Part shown: piece by piece, positions 44,082 through 55,936 of the stretch | Numbering within the stretch: the first letter of the stretch is position 1 | Layout: the number at the start of each line of letters is the position of its first letter | Assembly (NCBI GenBank): GCA_002286715.1 | Contig: NSJX01000010.1 | Location: 725,892-789,891 of the forward strand | Direction: 5' to 3' | Origin: Dentipellis sp. KUC8613 | Taxonomy: Eukaryota; Basidiomycota; Agaricomycetes; Russulales; Hericiaceae | DNA length: 64,000 bases | Program-made: the position numbers and the translations under genes | Notes under the pieces: model-generated | Seen by the model: the letters and a program-made list of their open reading frames with translations, nothing else | What the model was told of the DNA's origin: nothing | Database searches by the model: none

Positions 44082-47036
44082 ATGCCCAAGGTTCCACGCA
44101 ACAAGAACGCGAGGGGGCCACGGTCTCCGATGGCGCCGTTGCCGCCGGCCAACGTACAGGACAGACGCTCGCAGGCGGATGGTGAGTGTCCTTTGTTGTT
44201 GTTTTTTTGCATTTTTCCGTTCCTCTGTAATTATTGCACGCTTTGCGACGCGGATTCGCCGCGGTGGTGGATGCCAAGCTTCGAGCGATGGTCGCTTCTC
44301 GGACACGGTGCTGCTCACAGCGTCTGCGGCCACACGTGTAATGCCAGGCCCGGCTGCGACAGCACTATCGAGGAACCGCCGCGCTCGACCTGTGGCTTTT
44401 GCACACTATGCGATGCGGATTCGCCGGGATGGTGGATGCTAAGCTTCGAGCGACGGCTGCTTCTCATCTACGGTGCTGCTCACAGCGTCTGCGGCCACAC
44501 GTGTAATGCCAGGCCCGGCTGCGACAGCACTATTGAGTAACGGCCGCGCTCGAATGCGACGGCTCTCAGGGCCTTTCTTTGTGGCTTTTGCACACTATGC
44601 GACACGGATTCGCCGCGATGGTGGATGCTAAGTTCCGAGCAACGGTCGTTTCTCATGTACGGTGCTGCTCACAGCGTCTGCGGCCACACGTGTAATGCCA
44701 GGCCCGGCTGCGACAGCACTATCGAGTAACGGTCGCGCTTGAATTCGACGACTCTCAGGGCTTGCGCATCGCAGAAGTGGTCCGTTGTGACAGGAGTTTG
44801 CCAGCGGAGGCCCTTTGACACCACAGTGCTGTTTGTCGTCGCGATCGGAAGGGCATAACGCCGCTGTTCCACAGCGTTTGGCAGCGGCAGCATACGTCTT
44901 TACAGTGCCGGGTTTGTAGCGTCTGTGGCCACACGTGTAATGCCAGGCCCGGCTATAGCTTTGTGCTCAAAGACTTGGCTGCTTATGCCATGTCGCTGGT
45001 CAACGGACGTGCTCAACACCATGTAGAAATGTCATTGGTCGTTGTGAACCGTGACGATTGCAACTGATGTGTCCTGCGAATTGCAGCGAAACCCGACCTT
45101 CCGTGTACCGTCCGAGCTGTTGTTGACCAATTGTAAGCACTCTTTTTTCTGTCATGTGTGTTTCAAGTAGTTGACGTTTTGCAATCGTGTCTTTTCATGT
45201 CCACAGAATCCCACGTGGAGTTTCCGACAGTGACGGCCATCACAGCTTCACCTCAGGCATGGATCTTGTCGATCTCGCTGTCCATCGACACCAACAACAG
45301 CAGCGCCATCAGCAGAACGGCAATGCAGACCCTTGGGTTCAGCTCCTCATGGGCGAAGTTGGCAGCACTCGTTCCGGTCGTGCCTACAAAGCTTCAGCAA
45401 CGCGGCAGAAAATCACGGAGGCCGTTCTTGCGCCGCTCTTGAGCGCACCGCATGTCCCGTACCGCCATGTACGCACCAGTCAACATTTACAAAGTGAAGT
45501 GGAGGATCGTGTTAAGAACGCTTCGGAGCATTCGTCGAACAGCGACGTCCCTCCGGCTCCGCTTCCCGTTCTTATTGCCAGGAAACGAAAGGACAAGAGG
45601 CGCCAACGAGGAGGGGGGCAAGGCACTGCTGCTGCAAAAGAAGCCCGTGACCAGCGACGGCTGGCGCAGAGGGCAAATCGCAAGGGACTCGACATATATG
45701 TTGCACAGGATGGATTCGATGTCGAACGATTGCCTATTTCTGAGCCTGGCTGGATGGGCACCAATTTTCCTCAGACTGACCGAGATGTCCTCGTGGAAGC
45801 GTGGCGTACAGGTCGTATCATACACCAATTGAAACAGTTCCAGGTAGTTGCATTTGACGACAAGTGAGTTCGGCATTCACACAAGTAGAGGAACGAGTCG
45901 AAGTTCTGACCAACTACGTGTTCGCCAGTTTGTTCGCCCAACCTCCCACCCTTCTGGGCGACATATACAAAAGGAACATATTCGTTCGCTCTGGTTTTGA
46001 CAATTGTATGAGAGAGCTGTTGCCTGCATATGACAAGCACTGCGACAAGTTTGTGCCACGATGGGCGAAGATTCCGAAGTCCGCCATCGAAAAAAATGTC
46101 CGTGGTGACCACAAATTCATGATATCTGGGTATCATAGAAATAATCTAGAGGTGATAATTTATTGCCCATGATCATTCGCAGTTGTCATCCCTAAAGACA
46201 CAAATTACAGGAGCCTGGTGTGACTCCTTGGACACAGCAGCACGCTGACGCCCTGAAGGATTTTTTCGAGCCCGGAGGTCTGGCAGATCGTTTAACGTCA
46301 GTGACATTTTCTGCTCTGCTGCACACACAAAACCCATATTTGATTTCAACTGTAGAAAACTTGGTTGCGCGTTCGTCAGACGCCACTTTCCAGAAGTGGC
46401 ACGTCGGTTCGAGATGTGCGCGAAGGTGCTCGAAGACGAACAGGGAATCAAACCAGATTACGACTTGTTTTTCAACTTCTGTTTGAATTACCCCAGCGAC
46501 GACGCCCGTCGGGTGTATTGCCTTCCCCATGTAGACTGGAAGAACATTGCATTGGGCGTTTGCCTCGTATTTGTGCATGGTACGTGGTATGAGACAACAG
46601 GTTTTTCATTCCATCCTTATGAAAATTTCAGGCATGTTCAACGACAAGGAACGTGCCTGGCTTGTTCTTTGGGAAGCTGGCGTCATCATCCAGGTCCCTC
46701 CAGGCGTGTTTGTCGCATATCCATCGTCATTATTTTTGCATTTCAATTTTGATAGTAAGTCTCTGTTTCTGATGCTTGTCTTCGATGCGCACTGAACAAT
46801 TTACTCCAGGGTTCCTGATAGTCACCACGCCAGACGGGCAGTTGCCCACTCCGGAAACAGTAGAGTACCTGGATGGACGTGATGGTCGTCGCTCTTCGGT
46901 ATGGTTTACACAGGCGACTCTGGTTCAGACGGCCGAGTTGGGATACATGACAGTAGACATGGCGAAGGCGGCAGGTCTCTCTGGCAAATGCGACAAGGAT
47001 CAGCTCATTGCCAGCGGGATCTTCTCCACTATTTGA
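44082..47036 (+). CDS. Candidate double-stranded beta-helix (2OG-Fe-like) oxygenase
   Basis: Resolved exons are 44082..44181, 45087..45132, 45207..45863, about 45885..46151, 46211..46296, 46356..46579, 46632..46754 and 46810..47036; only the junction near 45,864-45,885 is unresolved. The N-terminus (MPKVPRNKNARGPRSPMAPL) is basic, and a Lys/Arg-rich stretch (ARKRKDKRRQRGGGQG) follows. The C-terminal domain contains DYDLFFNFCLNYPSDDARRV, LPHVDWKNIALGVCLVFVHG, ERAWLVLWEAGVIIQVPPGV and FVAYPSSLFLHFNFD, ending RSSVWFTQATLVQTAELGY. HVD followed at a distance by the His of LFLHFN fits the HxD...H iron ligands of dioxygenase folds. It belongs to a large basidiomycete family whose members I recall only as hypothetical or TET-like; DNA or RNA oxidation is inference. 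The first intron (about 905 nt) carries a minisatellite. Confidence 0.55.
44225..44960. repeat. Intronic minisatellite, about 165-190 bp period
   Basis: The core CAGCGTCTGCGGCCACACGT plus the following GTAATGCCAGGCCCGGCT occurs at about 44,318, 44,483 and 44,671, and in diverged form at about 44,918. A weak echo (GGGTAATGCCAGGCGTGGTT) lies past the gene's stop at about 47,190. Copies also share a 5' part with GCGGATTCGCCGCGGTGGTG-like sequence. Confidence 0.85.
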
Positions 47037-48419
47037 CACATTCACACCGTTTGTACTCCATTTACTGAGTTGTTAGAACAATTTTACTGAGTTCCAAGGA
47101 CGTTCTGAGCATGATGCCTGCATGGTTGTGCTGCTGGCATGTCGCCACATTATGCTGAGGCAAGAATGCCGGGTCACGTCTGAGGCAACATGGGTAATGC
47201 CAGGCGTGGTTGCGACAGTGTTTTGACCGGCCGATGGGGAATTATGCTCCTGACTGCTGCGGCCACAATCGTCACTGACGTCTTTCGGTACGAGGGGAAT
47301 TCAGTGGGAAAAAAATGGATGTGCGATCGATGACACGAGCAGCCAAACAGCTGCCTATCGTTGTGCACGATGCATGGGCAGGAATTTTCGTCAGACAGAA
47401 AGGCTTGGTGGAGTAAACATGGATTGCATTCATATACAGGTACATAATTATGGAAGAGTTGTATTAATCATTCCCTCGTAACCACTCCAATCACGCGTTT
47501 GTTCGCTCCACCACATCCATTCCCACACTCGACACCAAATGACCAGCTCGAGCAACATGGTACAGTCACAAGCCATATGGAGCAAACTCAACATTGGCCC
47601 GTGGCGACGCGGCTTCGAAGTAGTCGACTTCTCGTGCAAAAAAATCCCACATAGCTAGCGACATGCTCATCCAGCGTCGTTGTCCGGCCAGCCCGCGGTA
47701 GAAAGACGAGCAACATCAGAAATTCCCTGAAGTCCTCGCGCTCGCGATTCGTCTCAATGATGCCGAGCTCATCCGGAAAGACTTCAATGCGCCGGGCAAC
47801 CGGTTAGTTTCTATCCTAATTGTTTCTGATATGTGCTTACCGTTCTCGCATCGGTCTCAGTCACGTCGACAAGTACACCTACTCGCACGAGCTCGAGGAA
47901 TATATCAAGGTACACGTGCGCTCATCTGACTACAAAATGTATCTGACATTTTTCATAGGCGGGTGCGCTTTTGGCACGACCTCGCCAGGCGGGATTTTCA
48001 CTGGGGATACACGAGTATAACCTGCGTCGAAAGTACGGAGTTGCGACAACGCACCAAACACAAGCAAACACTCGTCGACTACAGAGTCAGTGTACGATCC
48101 AGCGTTCGACTACGGCGTGCGGAATTTTCCGCGATAACGCCCGTCATACATAACGAAGAAACCCAGCATTGAGCAAGGCTAGAGATGTTGATACATCCAT
48201 TTCTGATGTTGCAGTCTGGTTCGTATCTGGATCGTCGATCATTTGGTACGGTGAGTTACACCGGTGCTATGTGGCATGCATTAACTCCAGCACGCACCGT
48301 ACATGAGGCCGTGCAGTGACGCATGCCGAGTGGCTCATTCTAGGTCAGGTGAATCATATTCGATCGTTCATAAAAAGATCCAAATGGCAATGTAGGATGC
48401 ATCAAACCTGAACCCATCC
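47037..48419. other. Loop region with weak exon-like pieces
   Basis: Pieces on the plus strand read LALAIRLNDAELIRKDFNAP, then HVDKYTYSHELEEYIK, then ARPRQAGFSLGIHEYNLRRK, with GT-AG borders between them (about 47,715-48,060). They look like consecutive exons of a small gene, but I could not close the model or name a family. A diverged minisatellite echo lies near 47,190. Confidence 0.35.
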
Positions 48420-49324
48420 ATGGCAACAAAGCTCGAGCGCTTTCTGCGTCGCACTCGGTGCTCGTCGCGTGCAGTTCTGCAATACAAAGCCGAGAGTGAT
48501 ACTCTTATTGTCTGGCGTTGGTGCGTAGACCTTATGACAACTTTCCAACTCGTGATTTGTGCATCTCACATTTGGCTCAAGGCCACTCGATGCGGACGGA
48601 GGACGAATCCTTCCCGCAAATCTGGCCACGTACTGTCAAGAATACACCATAGGGATGCCCCAGTGTCTTTGTTCAATGATTGGCTTCCCGGGTGCCCAAA
48701 GCGCGGACGCCATCATCGTCAAAGCTCTCGACGGTCCCTATATGGACCAATACATCTTAGTATGTTCTACTGGCGTGTGCGAGTACAAAGGTAGGGAGTC
48801 ACTTATCCAACGGATTTATATTTACTCATTTCCAAAACAGTTCGTTTACAGCGTCTTTTCGAACATCGCGCATTGCTCGTCAAACGTTATTCCCAAGAAG
48901 GTGTGTAACGTTCAACTATGGCTTGCCAAATACATATTTACAAGATGCGGATCCGCCCGTGGATTGTTAAGTCCGCGGTGTCTGTAAGCACGAACAGCCC
49001 CAGCTGCCTTTGCCTATATTGATACACTCCCTAGCTATCAATGTCGACATGGTCCACGCGGAGGAACCCAGGGCGGCTCGCACGCCGACACCGCTAAATC
49101 AGCTCTTGCAGCTCCATTCTTTTATCGAACCTGGTTTGACTCAAGCGCAGTTTCACAATTTATTCTGCAAATGTAATCGGTGCGGTCTGGTTATGATGCG
49201 AGATGTCATACGATTTCACCGCTGCCCCCGGGGCATCACTAGTGAGGAGTGGGCCGGCAAGCGGCAGGGTCTGATTCATCTTTGGGTCTCCATTGTCCTA
49301 GCAGTTCACAACACTTCTTTATGA
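48420..49324 (+). CDS. Cys-rich protein of unknown family, copy B
   Basis: The first exon 48420..48520 encodes MATKLERFLRRTRCSSRAVL and ends DTLIVWRW. The second starts at 48582 with PLDADGGRILPANLATYCQE and continues IGMPQCLCSMIGFPGAQSAD and AIIVKALDGPYMDQYILVCS. A further exon reads RLQRLFEHRALLVKRYSQE. The last encodes PGLTQAQFHNLFCKCNRCGL and VMMRDVIRFHRCPRG. Exon order and key residues match the minus-strand gene at 41763, so the two are paralogues. The CKCNRCG...H..C group may bind a metal. Exon borders after the second exon are approximate. No family is recognised. Confidence 0.5.
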
Positions 49325-49683
49325 CACCTTGCAGACACTTAGTAGAATTGCCTTAAAGATACTCCCTGCAAAATAAAGATTCTCAAATTGATAATAAATC
49401 ATCACATATATAGAGCAATATTTGTAAGTGCTGGTAAAATGTAAACCTAGCATATGCATTGTTGGGCCCCATATCCACAGGTTCAAGAAATTGTTATTTT
49501 CCACAACATAGATCCAAATATGCTTATCATCCAGACAAAATGAGGATGAATTCATACAATAGAGTGTATAGAAAATGAATATGAATCAGTACACAACAAC
49601 CCCAGCAGTTACATTTCAGGCTGGATTATTTGATTTATTGGGGAGGCTTGCTCCCCTAAGATTGTGGTTCTTCACACATACCC
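49325..49683. other. AT-rich tract before the satellite
   Basis: About 350 bp of AT-rich sequence without a gene, changing abruptly to the GC-rich satellite at about 49,684. Confidence 0.5.
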
Positions 49684-52600
49684 TCACATACCTTCTGTCT
49701 TGAGTGTGCATATGTGCAGCTGGAGAGGGATGGGGCAGTGTGCAAGGATGGCACAAAGGGGCATGTGGCGGATGCTGGGGCATGAAATGGCTTCATTGAG
49801 GTGTGAAATGGTGCCATTGGGGCAAAGGGCAGCAACGAGAGGGTGCATGGCAGCAGTGCAGGGGCACGTGGTGGCAGCGAGAGGGCGGTGAGGGCATGCA
49901 AGGCAGCAGCATGAAAAGGAGTGGCAGCACAAAGATGGGCGAGAGCAGTGCAGCGGGCGCGAACAATGGCATGGGAAGCAGCGGCACGGGGCCCAAGGCC
50001 CAAGGTCATAATGGGGCCAGATGACACACAACACGGCATGGAGACGGTGGGGCAGGGGGCTGAGAGCATGCAACAAAACAAGTGCTAGACGAGGGAATTT
50101 GTAAACAAGGTGGAAAGATATGTGAATTTAAAATGCAACTCACAGAAGAGATAACAAAGTAGAATAGAGAAAAAGAAAATAGATAACAATGTATCTGGAC
50201 AAAAGAACATAAGATTAATAATGAATGCACAAATCACAGAATTGACAAGAACAAAAAAAGAAAAATTGCAGGGCACAGAGCAGCAAGACAGTGTGAGCAC
50301 ACGCAAAAGATAATATACAGGCACAAGACAGCATGTATGAAGGCCAGACAGCAAGCACAGGGGCAAGAGGGCAGACAAAAGGGTAACAAGATATGCACAG
50401 GTATGAGAGGGAGGGTGCGAAAGCGCAAGTGAGAGGGCGCCAAGCTGCGAGAAGTATGCACGCACGAGAGAAGCAGCATACGTACGGCAACTCGTATGTG
50501 CCAACACGTACGAGGGGGAGACAATGCACACAGGGCCAGAGGGAGTGCGCAGGGACCAGATGGCGGGTGGCTAGGCATGACAACGTGGACGGGCAAGATG
50601 GTGCGAACGAGACGGCGCGAGCGAGACGACACATGCGCATGCGAGACGGCACGCACAAGGCCGATATGGCAATTGATACGGCGCGCACGCGGCAACACGA
50701 CACGTGGGATGGCCTGTATGCGGCAACATGGTGGAGGCGAGAGCGCAGCCGCCGCACGACATGGTGCGCAGGGTGGCAATACAACGTGCCAACATGCGGC
50801 CTGCGCCGTTGCTAAGGTGCACAGCGCAGTGATACGGCACGCGAGTGGCGATATGGCGGGTGTGGCGGCGAGACGGCACGTGGGGTGGTGAGACGGCGCG
50901 CAGAATGGCAACTCGATGTGCAGCACACAGCCTGCGCCGTTGCTAAGGCATGTGGGGCAGCGACATGGCGCGCAGGCGGGGATATGGCGGGTGGGGCGGC
51001 GAGAATGCAGGCGGCGAGAGGGCGTGCAGCCCGCGCCGTTGCTAACGCGCACGGGGCAGTGATGAGGCGTGTGGGCAGCGACACAGTGAGAGGGCGCGCT
51101 GGCCGCGTGGTTCCTAGGACCCGCGCGGCACGAAAAGACGGGTGGAGGCGGGTGGGGCGCTGAGATCACGCGCCGCCTGCGCCGTTGCTAGGGCGCGTGT
51201 CGTAGCGACACGGCACGCGGGAGCCGACACGGCGAGTGGGGGCGCTGCGAGGCTGCACAGGGGAGTGAAACGGCGGCATTGAACTGGCGGCATGGGGGCG
51301 CGCAGCGGTGGCGGATGGCAGCAGCGCAGGATTGCGTGGTGGCGGGGCCACGAGACAGCACCCTGAAGTCGCGAGATGGTGGCGTGGGCGCGCACGGCGG
51401 CAGCGCGAGCGTGTGCGAGGGCGGCACAGGGCTACAAGCCACAAGACGGCGCTGCCACGTACGATGCGGCAGCGCAGGGGTGCGACATAGGGCCGTTGGG
51501 GTGCGTGACAGTCAGTAAGGCACGGCCTGTGTCAGTGGGTCACTAGAGGCCCGAAGTGCCTTCGCAAGAGTGGCGAAGCGGTGCGAGGACTCACGATGGC
51601 GGAGGCGGGTCACGGTGGCGCGAGGAGATGCAATGGCGGCGCCGGGCTCGTGGCGGCAGCGTGACGGCGTGCGACGGCACTGAGGAGGTTGACAGGGCTG
51701 GTGCGACGGCCGGTCACGGTGGCGCGACGGTGCGACGGCGGCGTGAGGCAGTTGAGAAGGCGCGAGACCGCGGCACTTGGCTCACTAGGTGTGTGACGGC
51801 GCCGCCGGAGCGCACGACATTAGCGCGACGGGGTTGAGAACGTGGCGCGACGGCGCGGGACGGCGGCGGCGCAAAAACAGTGACATGGGCACGCAGCGGC
51901 ATGAGACAGCCCGGCCCAAAGACGGCGCGGCGCCAAGACCGCGCAGCGCGGTGCAAAGACGACACTGCATGGACGGGGCGGCATGGCGCGAGACGGGGTG
52001 GCGACAAGCGAGAACGACGGCGAGGCGACATGCGAGGCGGCAAGGTAGAACCCGTGACGGCGCGTGAAAGCGCGCGAAGGAGGGTGACGGCGCGAAGACA
52101 GGTGACTGCGCGCAAGGGCGCGTGAGGGCGGCACGGGGGCATATGGCGGCAGCGAGGGTCTTGTGGCGGCGGTGCGACGACGTGTGACAGCACACGAAGG
52201 CGGTGAGGGGGATGACATGGTGGCACGACGGGTGCAACGAGGTCGCGATGACGCGACGGCGGGTGGGGGCGAGCGAGGGAGCGCGACGGCGGCGCGAGGG
52301 TAGGTGGGCAGAAAATGGCGCTGAGGGCTCAAACAGCGCGAAGGGGGTTTGGGAGACAGCGAGAGGACAGGATGAGGGAGCAAGGGCACGGCGCGGGCAC
52401 GAGCAGGTGCAAGGGGACGCCGGAGCATGAGATGGCGGCCGTGACAGGACATGAGCGAGGTAGCAGCGGGAATGCGCGTGCGAGAACCATGAGCGCGAGC
52501 AAAACGCAAGGGCGTGGTTGAGGCACGAGGCACTGCTGGTGCATGCAGCGGCATCGGTGGGGCGCCATAGCGCCGAGATGGCGTCGGTGGGGCGTCGGTG

Positions 52601-54480
52601 GGCGAAGAGGGTGTCACTTGGGCACGAGGCGGCGTCGCGAAGGGTCCTTTTTGCACGTACTACGCTTCGACATTCGGTCCGGCTAGAGAGGAACATATCA
52701 GGGAAGAAGGAAAGCCCAAAATGCATAAATACGTACCTCTTCATCCAGTTGTGTTCTTTTCACTTCCCACAATACGGCGGGGCAGGGCGCAAAGACCGCG
52801 CGGCGCGGCGGAAGAGGGCGCGACACGACACGACGACAGCAGGGTGAGGCGCAAGACGGCACACAGGCTGCGAAAAGGGCGGAACGGGGGCTGAGAGCGC
52901 ACGGCGGCATGCGAAGACGGCGGCGTGGGGTGCACAAACGGAGGGGCGGCGCACGACAGCCCACTGGGCGCAAAGACGGGGCGGCGTAGTGCGAAGACGG
53001 CACCTCGGGGCTCGCAACAGCGCCGAGGCCGTACGAGACGGTGTCGCTAGGGTGTGCAGCGGCATCGCTGATGCCAGACGGCGCCGCTAGGGCGACAGAT
53101 GGGGTCGGCGCGCGAAATGGCGTCAGTGGCACATGAGATCACTGAGATGGTGTCGCTGAGGCGCAAGATGGCGTCGGTGGGGCGCCGTTCCGGCACGTGA
53201 TGGCCGCGTGGGCGCGTATGACGGCGACGCGGGAGCGCGGGGCGGCAGCGAGGGCGTGCGCAAGGGCGGCGTGGGCAAGATGGCGACGCAGGGGCGTTGC
53301 ACAGCTGCGGAGGGGCGGCGTGTGGGTGCGCGAGGGCGGCGGCGGCACGCGAGGGCAGTGGGGGAGGAAGAGAGGCCGTGACGCGCACGCATGGGCATGA
53401 GACGGCGACGCGGGGGTGTGGCGTGGCTGCGGAGGGGCACGGGGCGACGTCGTAGGGGTGCAGGGCGGTGTCGCAGGGGCTTGGGCCGACTTCGCAGGTG
53501 CGCGGGGTGGCATCGCTAGGGTGTCGGGCGGCATCACGAGGGTGTTGGGCAGCGTCACAGGGGCGAGGCGGCGGCGTCGCTGGGGTGCGGGGAGGCGTCA
53601 CTAGGGCGCAGTGCGGCAGTGCTGACGGTGTTGGTGGGGTGCGGGGCGGCTGAGAGGGCGTCGGTGGGGCAGGCGGCTCCCGGTGTCGCTACAGCATGAG
53701 ACGGCGAGACGGCGCCGCTGGGATGCGTAGCACAGCACGAGGGCACGGTTGCGAGAGAGGGCGGGTGACGGCGACATGAGGGCACGCGAGGGCAGGGGCG
53801 GCGGGACGTGGTCGCAGCACGCGACGACAGCGCGAGGGCGCGCAAGGGTGGGCGACGGGGTGCGAAGGCCGCTGAGGTGCGACACTGGTGCTGGGGCTGG
53901 TGGCAGCGCGAGAGCATGCAACAGGGACGGTGCAAGGGTACGTGAGGGCGACACAGGGCGAGGCGGGATACGGCGTGGGCGGGCGTGATGCAACGAGCAG
54001 GGGCGGGAGATGACGCGGGCGGGAGCGAGACGGCGCGCACGAGCGGGAGACGGCATCGGTGGCGGGCGAGACGGAGAGACGGTGTTGGCACAGCGGTGGG
54101 GCACGAGACGGCGCGGTGGGGCACAAAACAGCCCCACGGTGTGCGAAAAGGGTGTGGTGGGGCGTTGAGAGGCGCGGTGCGGCACGCAGACAACGGGATA
54201 GCGAAACGGCCCCAATGGCGCGAATATGGCAGGACGGCGCATGCAGACGGCGCAGCGCAGCGCGCAGATGGCATGGGCGGACGCGGGGTGAACAGGGCAG
54301 ACGGCGGGCGCGAGACTGCGTCAGACGGGCGGCAGAGCAGTGAGAGGGAGGGCGTGTGCGCATGCAAGCCGGCGGGCAGGCAGGCAGAGCGACGGCGGGT
54401 CATGGAGAGCGACATTGGTGGGTGGAGAGTGGCGAGTTGGCGAGGAGGGCAACAGCGGGACAAGGATGCAAGCCCGCGAT
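49684..54480. repeat. 4.8-kb degenerate GC-rich satellite-like region
   Basis: Long stretches consist of variations on GCGAGACGGCGCG, GGCGGTG and GTGGCGGCG words, with G and A dominating the plus strand. A 12-base core GCGCCGTTGCTA recurs near 50,804, 50,934, 51,034 and 51,179, spaced about 130, 100 and 145 bp apart. The left end (49,684-50,400) is rich in TG and CA where the rest has CG, as expected after CpG deamination. Very long open frames run across it on both strands, but they encode only Arg/Ala/Gly or Pro/Ser/His-rich low-complexity sequence and are not genes. The symmetry axis of the inverted repeat (49,832.5) falls in its left end. Confidence 0.85.
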
Positions 54481-55936
54481 CCCGGGCTCGCGCGGTCAGA
54501 ACTTGTATGATAAACTTGAAAATGCACGACAACGCACCTGTAACCAGCTCCTCATTATCCCAGCTTCCGATTTCTCTCTTCCCTTGTTGGGACGATGAGC
54601 GCGTTTGCGGTGTATTGAGGATGGATGGAGGCAGGCGATCGGAGGATGGGAGATGGGAGTGTAAGACACAAGAGTGACTTGTCGCGTCGTCCTCTCCAGT
54701 GCCTCGGCAATTGCCGTACGCTGCTCGTGGATGCAGCATTCCTACAGAGACGTGGTCTTTCAGGATGAAATAAAATTCTTAAAATTGTGAGTAAATTTTA
54801 CAAAGGATATATGAGTGTTATGGGGCTTTTTGTAGAAGCAAAGAATATAAATGCGAATATATACGCTCACAAACGCTTGTTTCTTTAGCAGAGCCCGTAA
54901 ATGTTGACGCGACTTCGTATTTGTGGGCGATTCAGACTTTCAAATAATCTCTAAAATTCAATGCGTATCTGTATAGCTATGATACACGCATGTACGAAGT
55001 TTCTAACAGATTGAGAAAGAATTGAAGCCAGTATAAATCGAATACAAGTTGTTTGGAAAGGATGTGGCTGAAAGTGTGGGAACAAATTTCCCGAACCTGC
55101 GATTTTGGATTCTGCGAGTTCTGGTGGCTCACCCCATTATTAGAACTGATTCATAGATGAATCAGAATTGATCTCACGGATGATAGTCTTATGTAGCCGA
55201 TTCTTGCGGTACTAATGCTGTATTCACGGTGACAATGACACTCCATCACATTCCTTTTTCGAAGACATTTTATCTCTTATTGCCATCCGTGACTGCTTAT
55301 TGTCGCAGGCCATCAAAGGTTCCTCGCATAACGAAAGTATCAGACTACATGCCTTCCGTTCGCAACTGACGTGTCACTTCGAACTTCACGCGATCGCCTC
55401 CAACCGTGACGCCTTGACGAGCCTACTGCTACGTGAATGGACTTCGTGAAGACCGTGTCCTTGAGGAGCTTGAGTGAGGCCGGTTAAACAACGGACGCCG
55501 TTGCGAAGCCCTGATGGGTCCGCCGCTGACGCCAAGCGAGGTGGTAACCACCGACGCCATGAGTACTGGTGCACTCCGTTGAGTCCGAGTCCCCTTGAGC
55601 AAGTTGGTCAGAAGACGAGACAAAGTCCTCGAGTAGCTTGAGTGAGGCCGGTTAAACAACGGACGCCGTTGCGAAACCCTGATGGGTCCGCCGCTGACGC
55701 CAAGCGAGGTGGTTACCACCGGCGCCACGAGTACTGGTGCACTCCGTTGAGTCCGGGTCCTCGAGAAGTAAGAACGAGAACAAGAAGGAGAGTGACAAGA
55801 CTGAACGCCGCACTGATATGGCCGGCGTGTTTGCTGTTGTTTATTGAATTCGTGCACGTGACCGCGTCGTCGCGTTTTGCTGACCGCGTTCGAAATAACA
55901 CGCCGCGCATTGATCTAACAGCAACTTTGGTCCTCA
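54481..55936. other. Loop region with a tandem repeat upstream of the ADD/PHD gene
   Basis: The first part is AT-richer non-coding DNA. The second part contains the 169-bp tandem repeat and probably the promoter of the gene at 55937. Confidence 0.5.
55471..55763. repeat. Tandem direct repeat, 169-bp period
   Basis: A segment beginning TGAGTGAGGCCGGTTAAACA and ending near GCACTCCGTTGAGTCCGGGTCC-like sequence occurs at 55,471 and again at 55,640. The copies differ at only a few positions over about 125 bp and lie 170-470 bp upstream of the gene at 55937. Confidence 0.9.

Noticed and set aside
44225..44960. CRISPR-like array
   Set aside because: The repeats are long (165-190 bp), diverged and intronic in a eukaryote; there are no short uniform repeats with unique spacers.
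49656..54739. Many long open frames (up to about 390 codons) on both strands
   Set aside because: They are a by-product of GC-rich, stop-poor repetitive sequence; the translations are low-complexity Arg/Ala/Gly or Pro/Ser/His runs with no domain and no splice logic.
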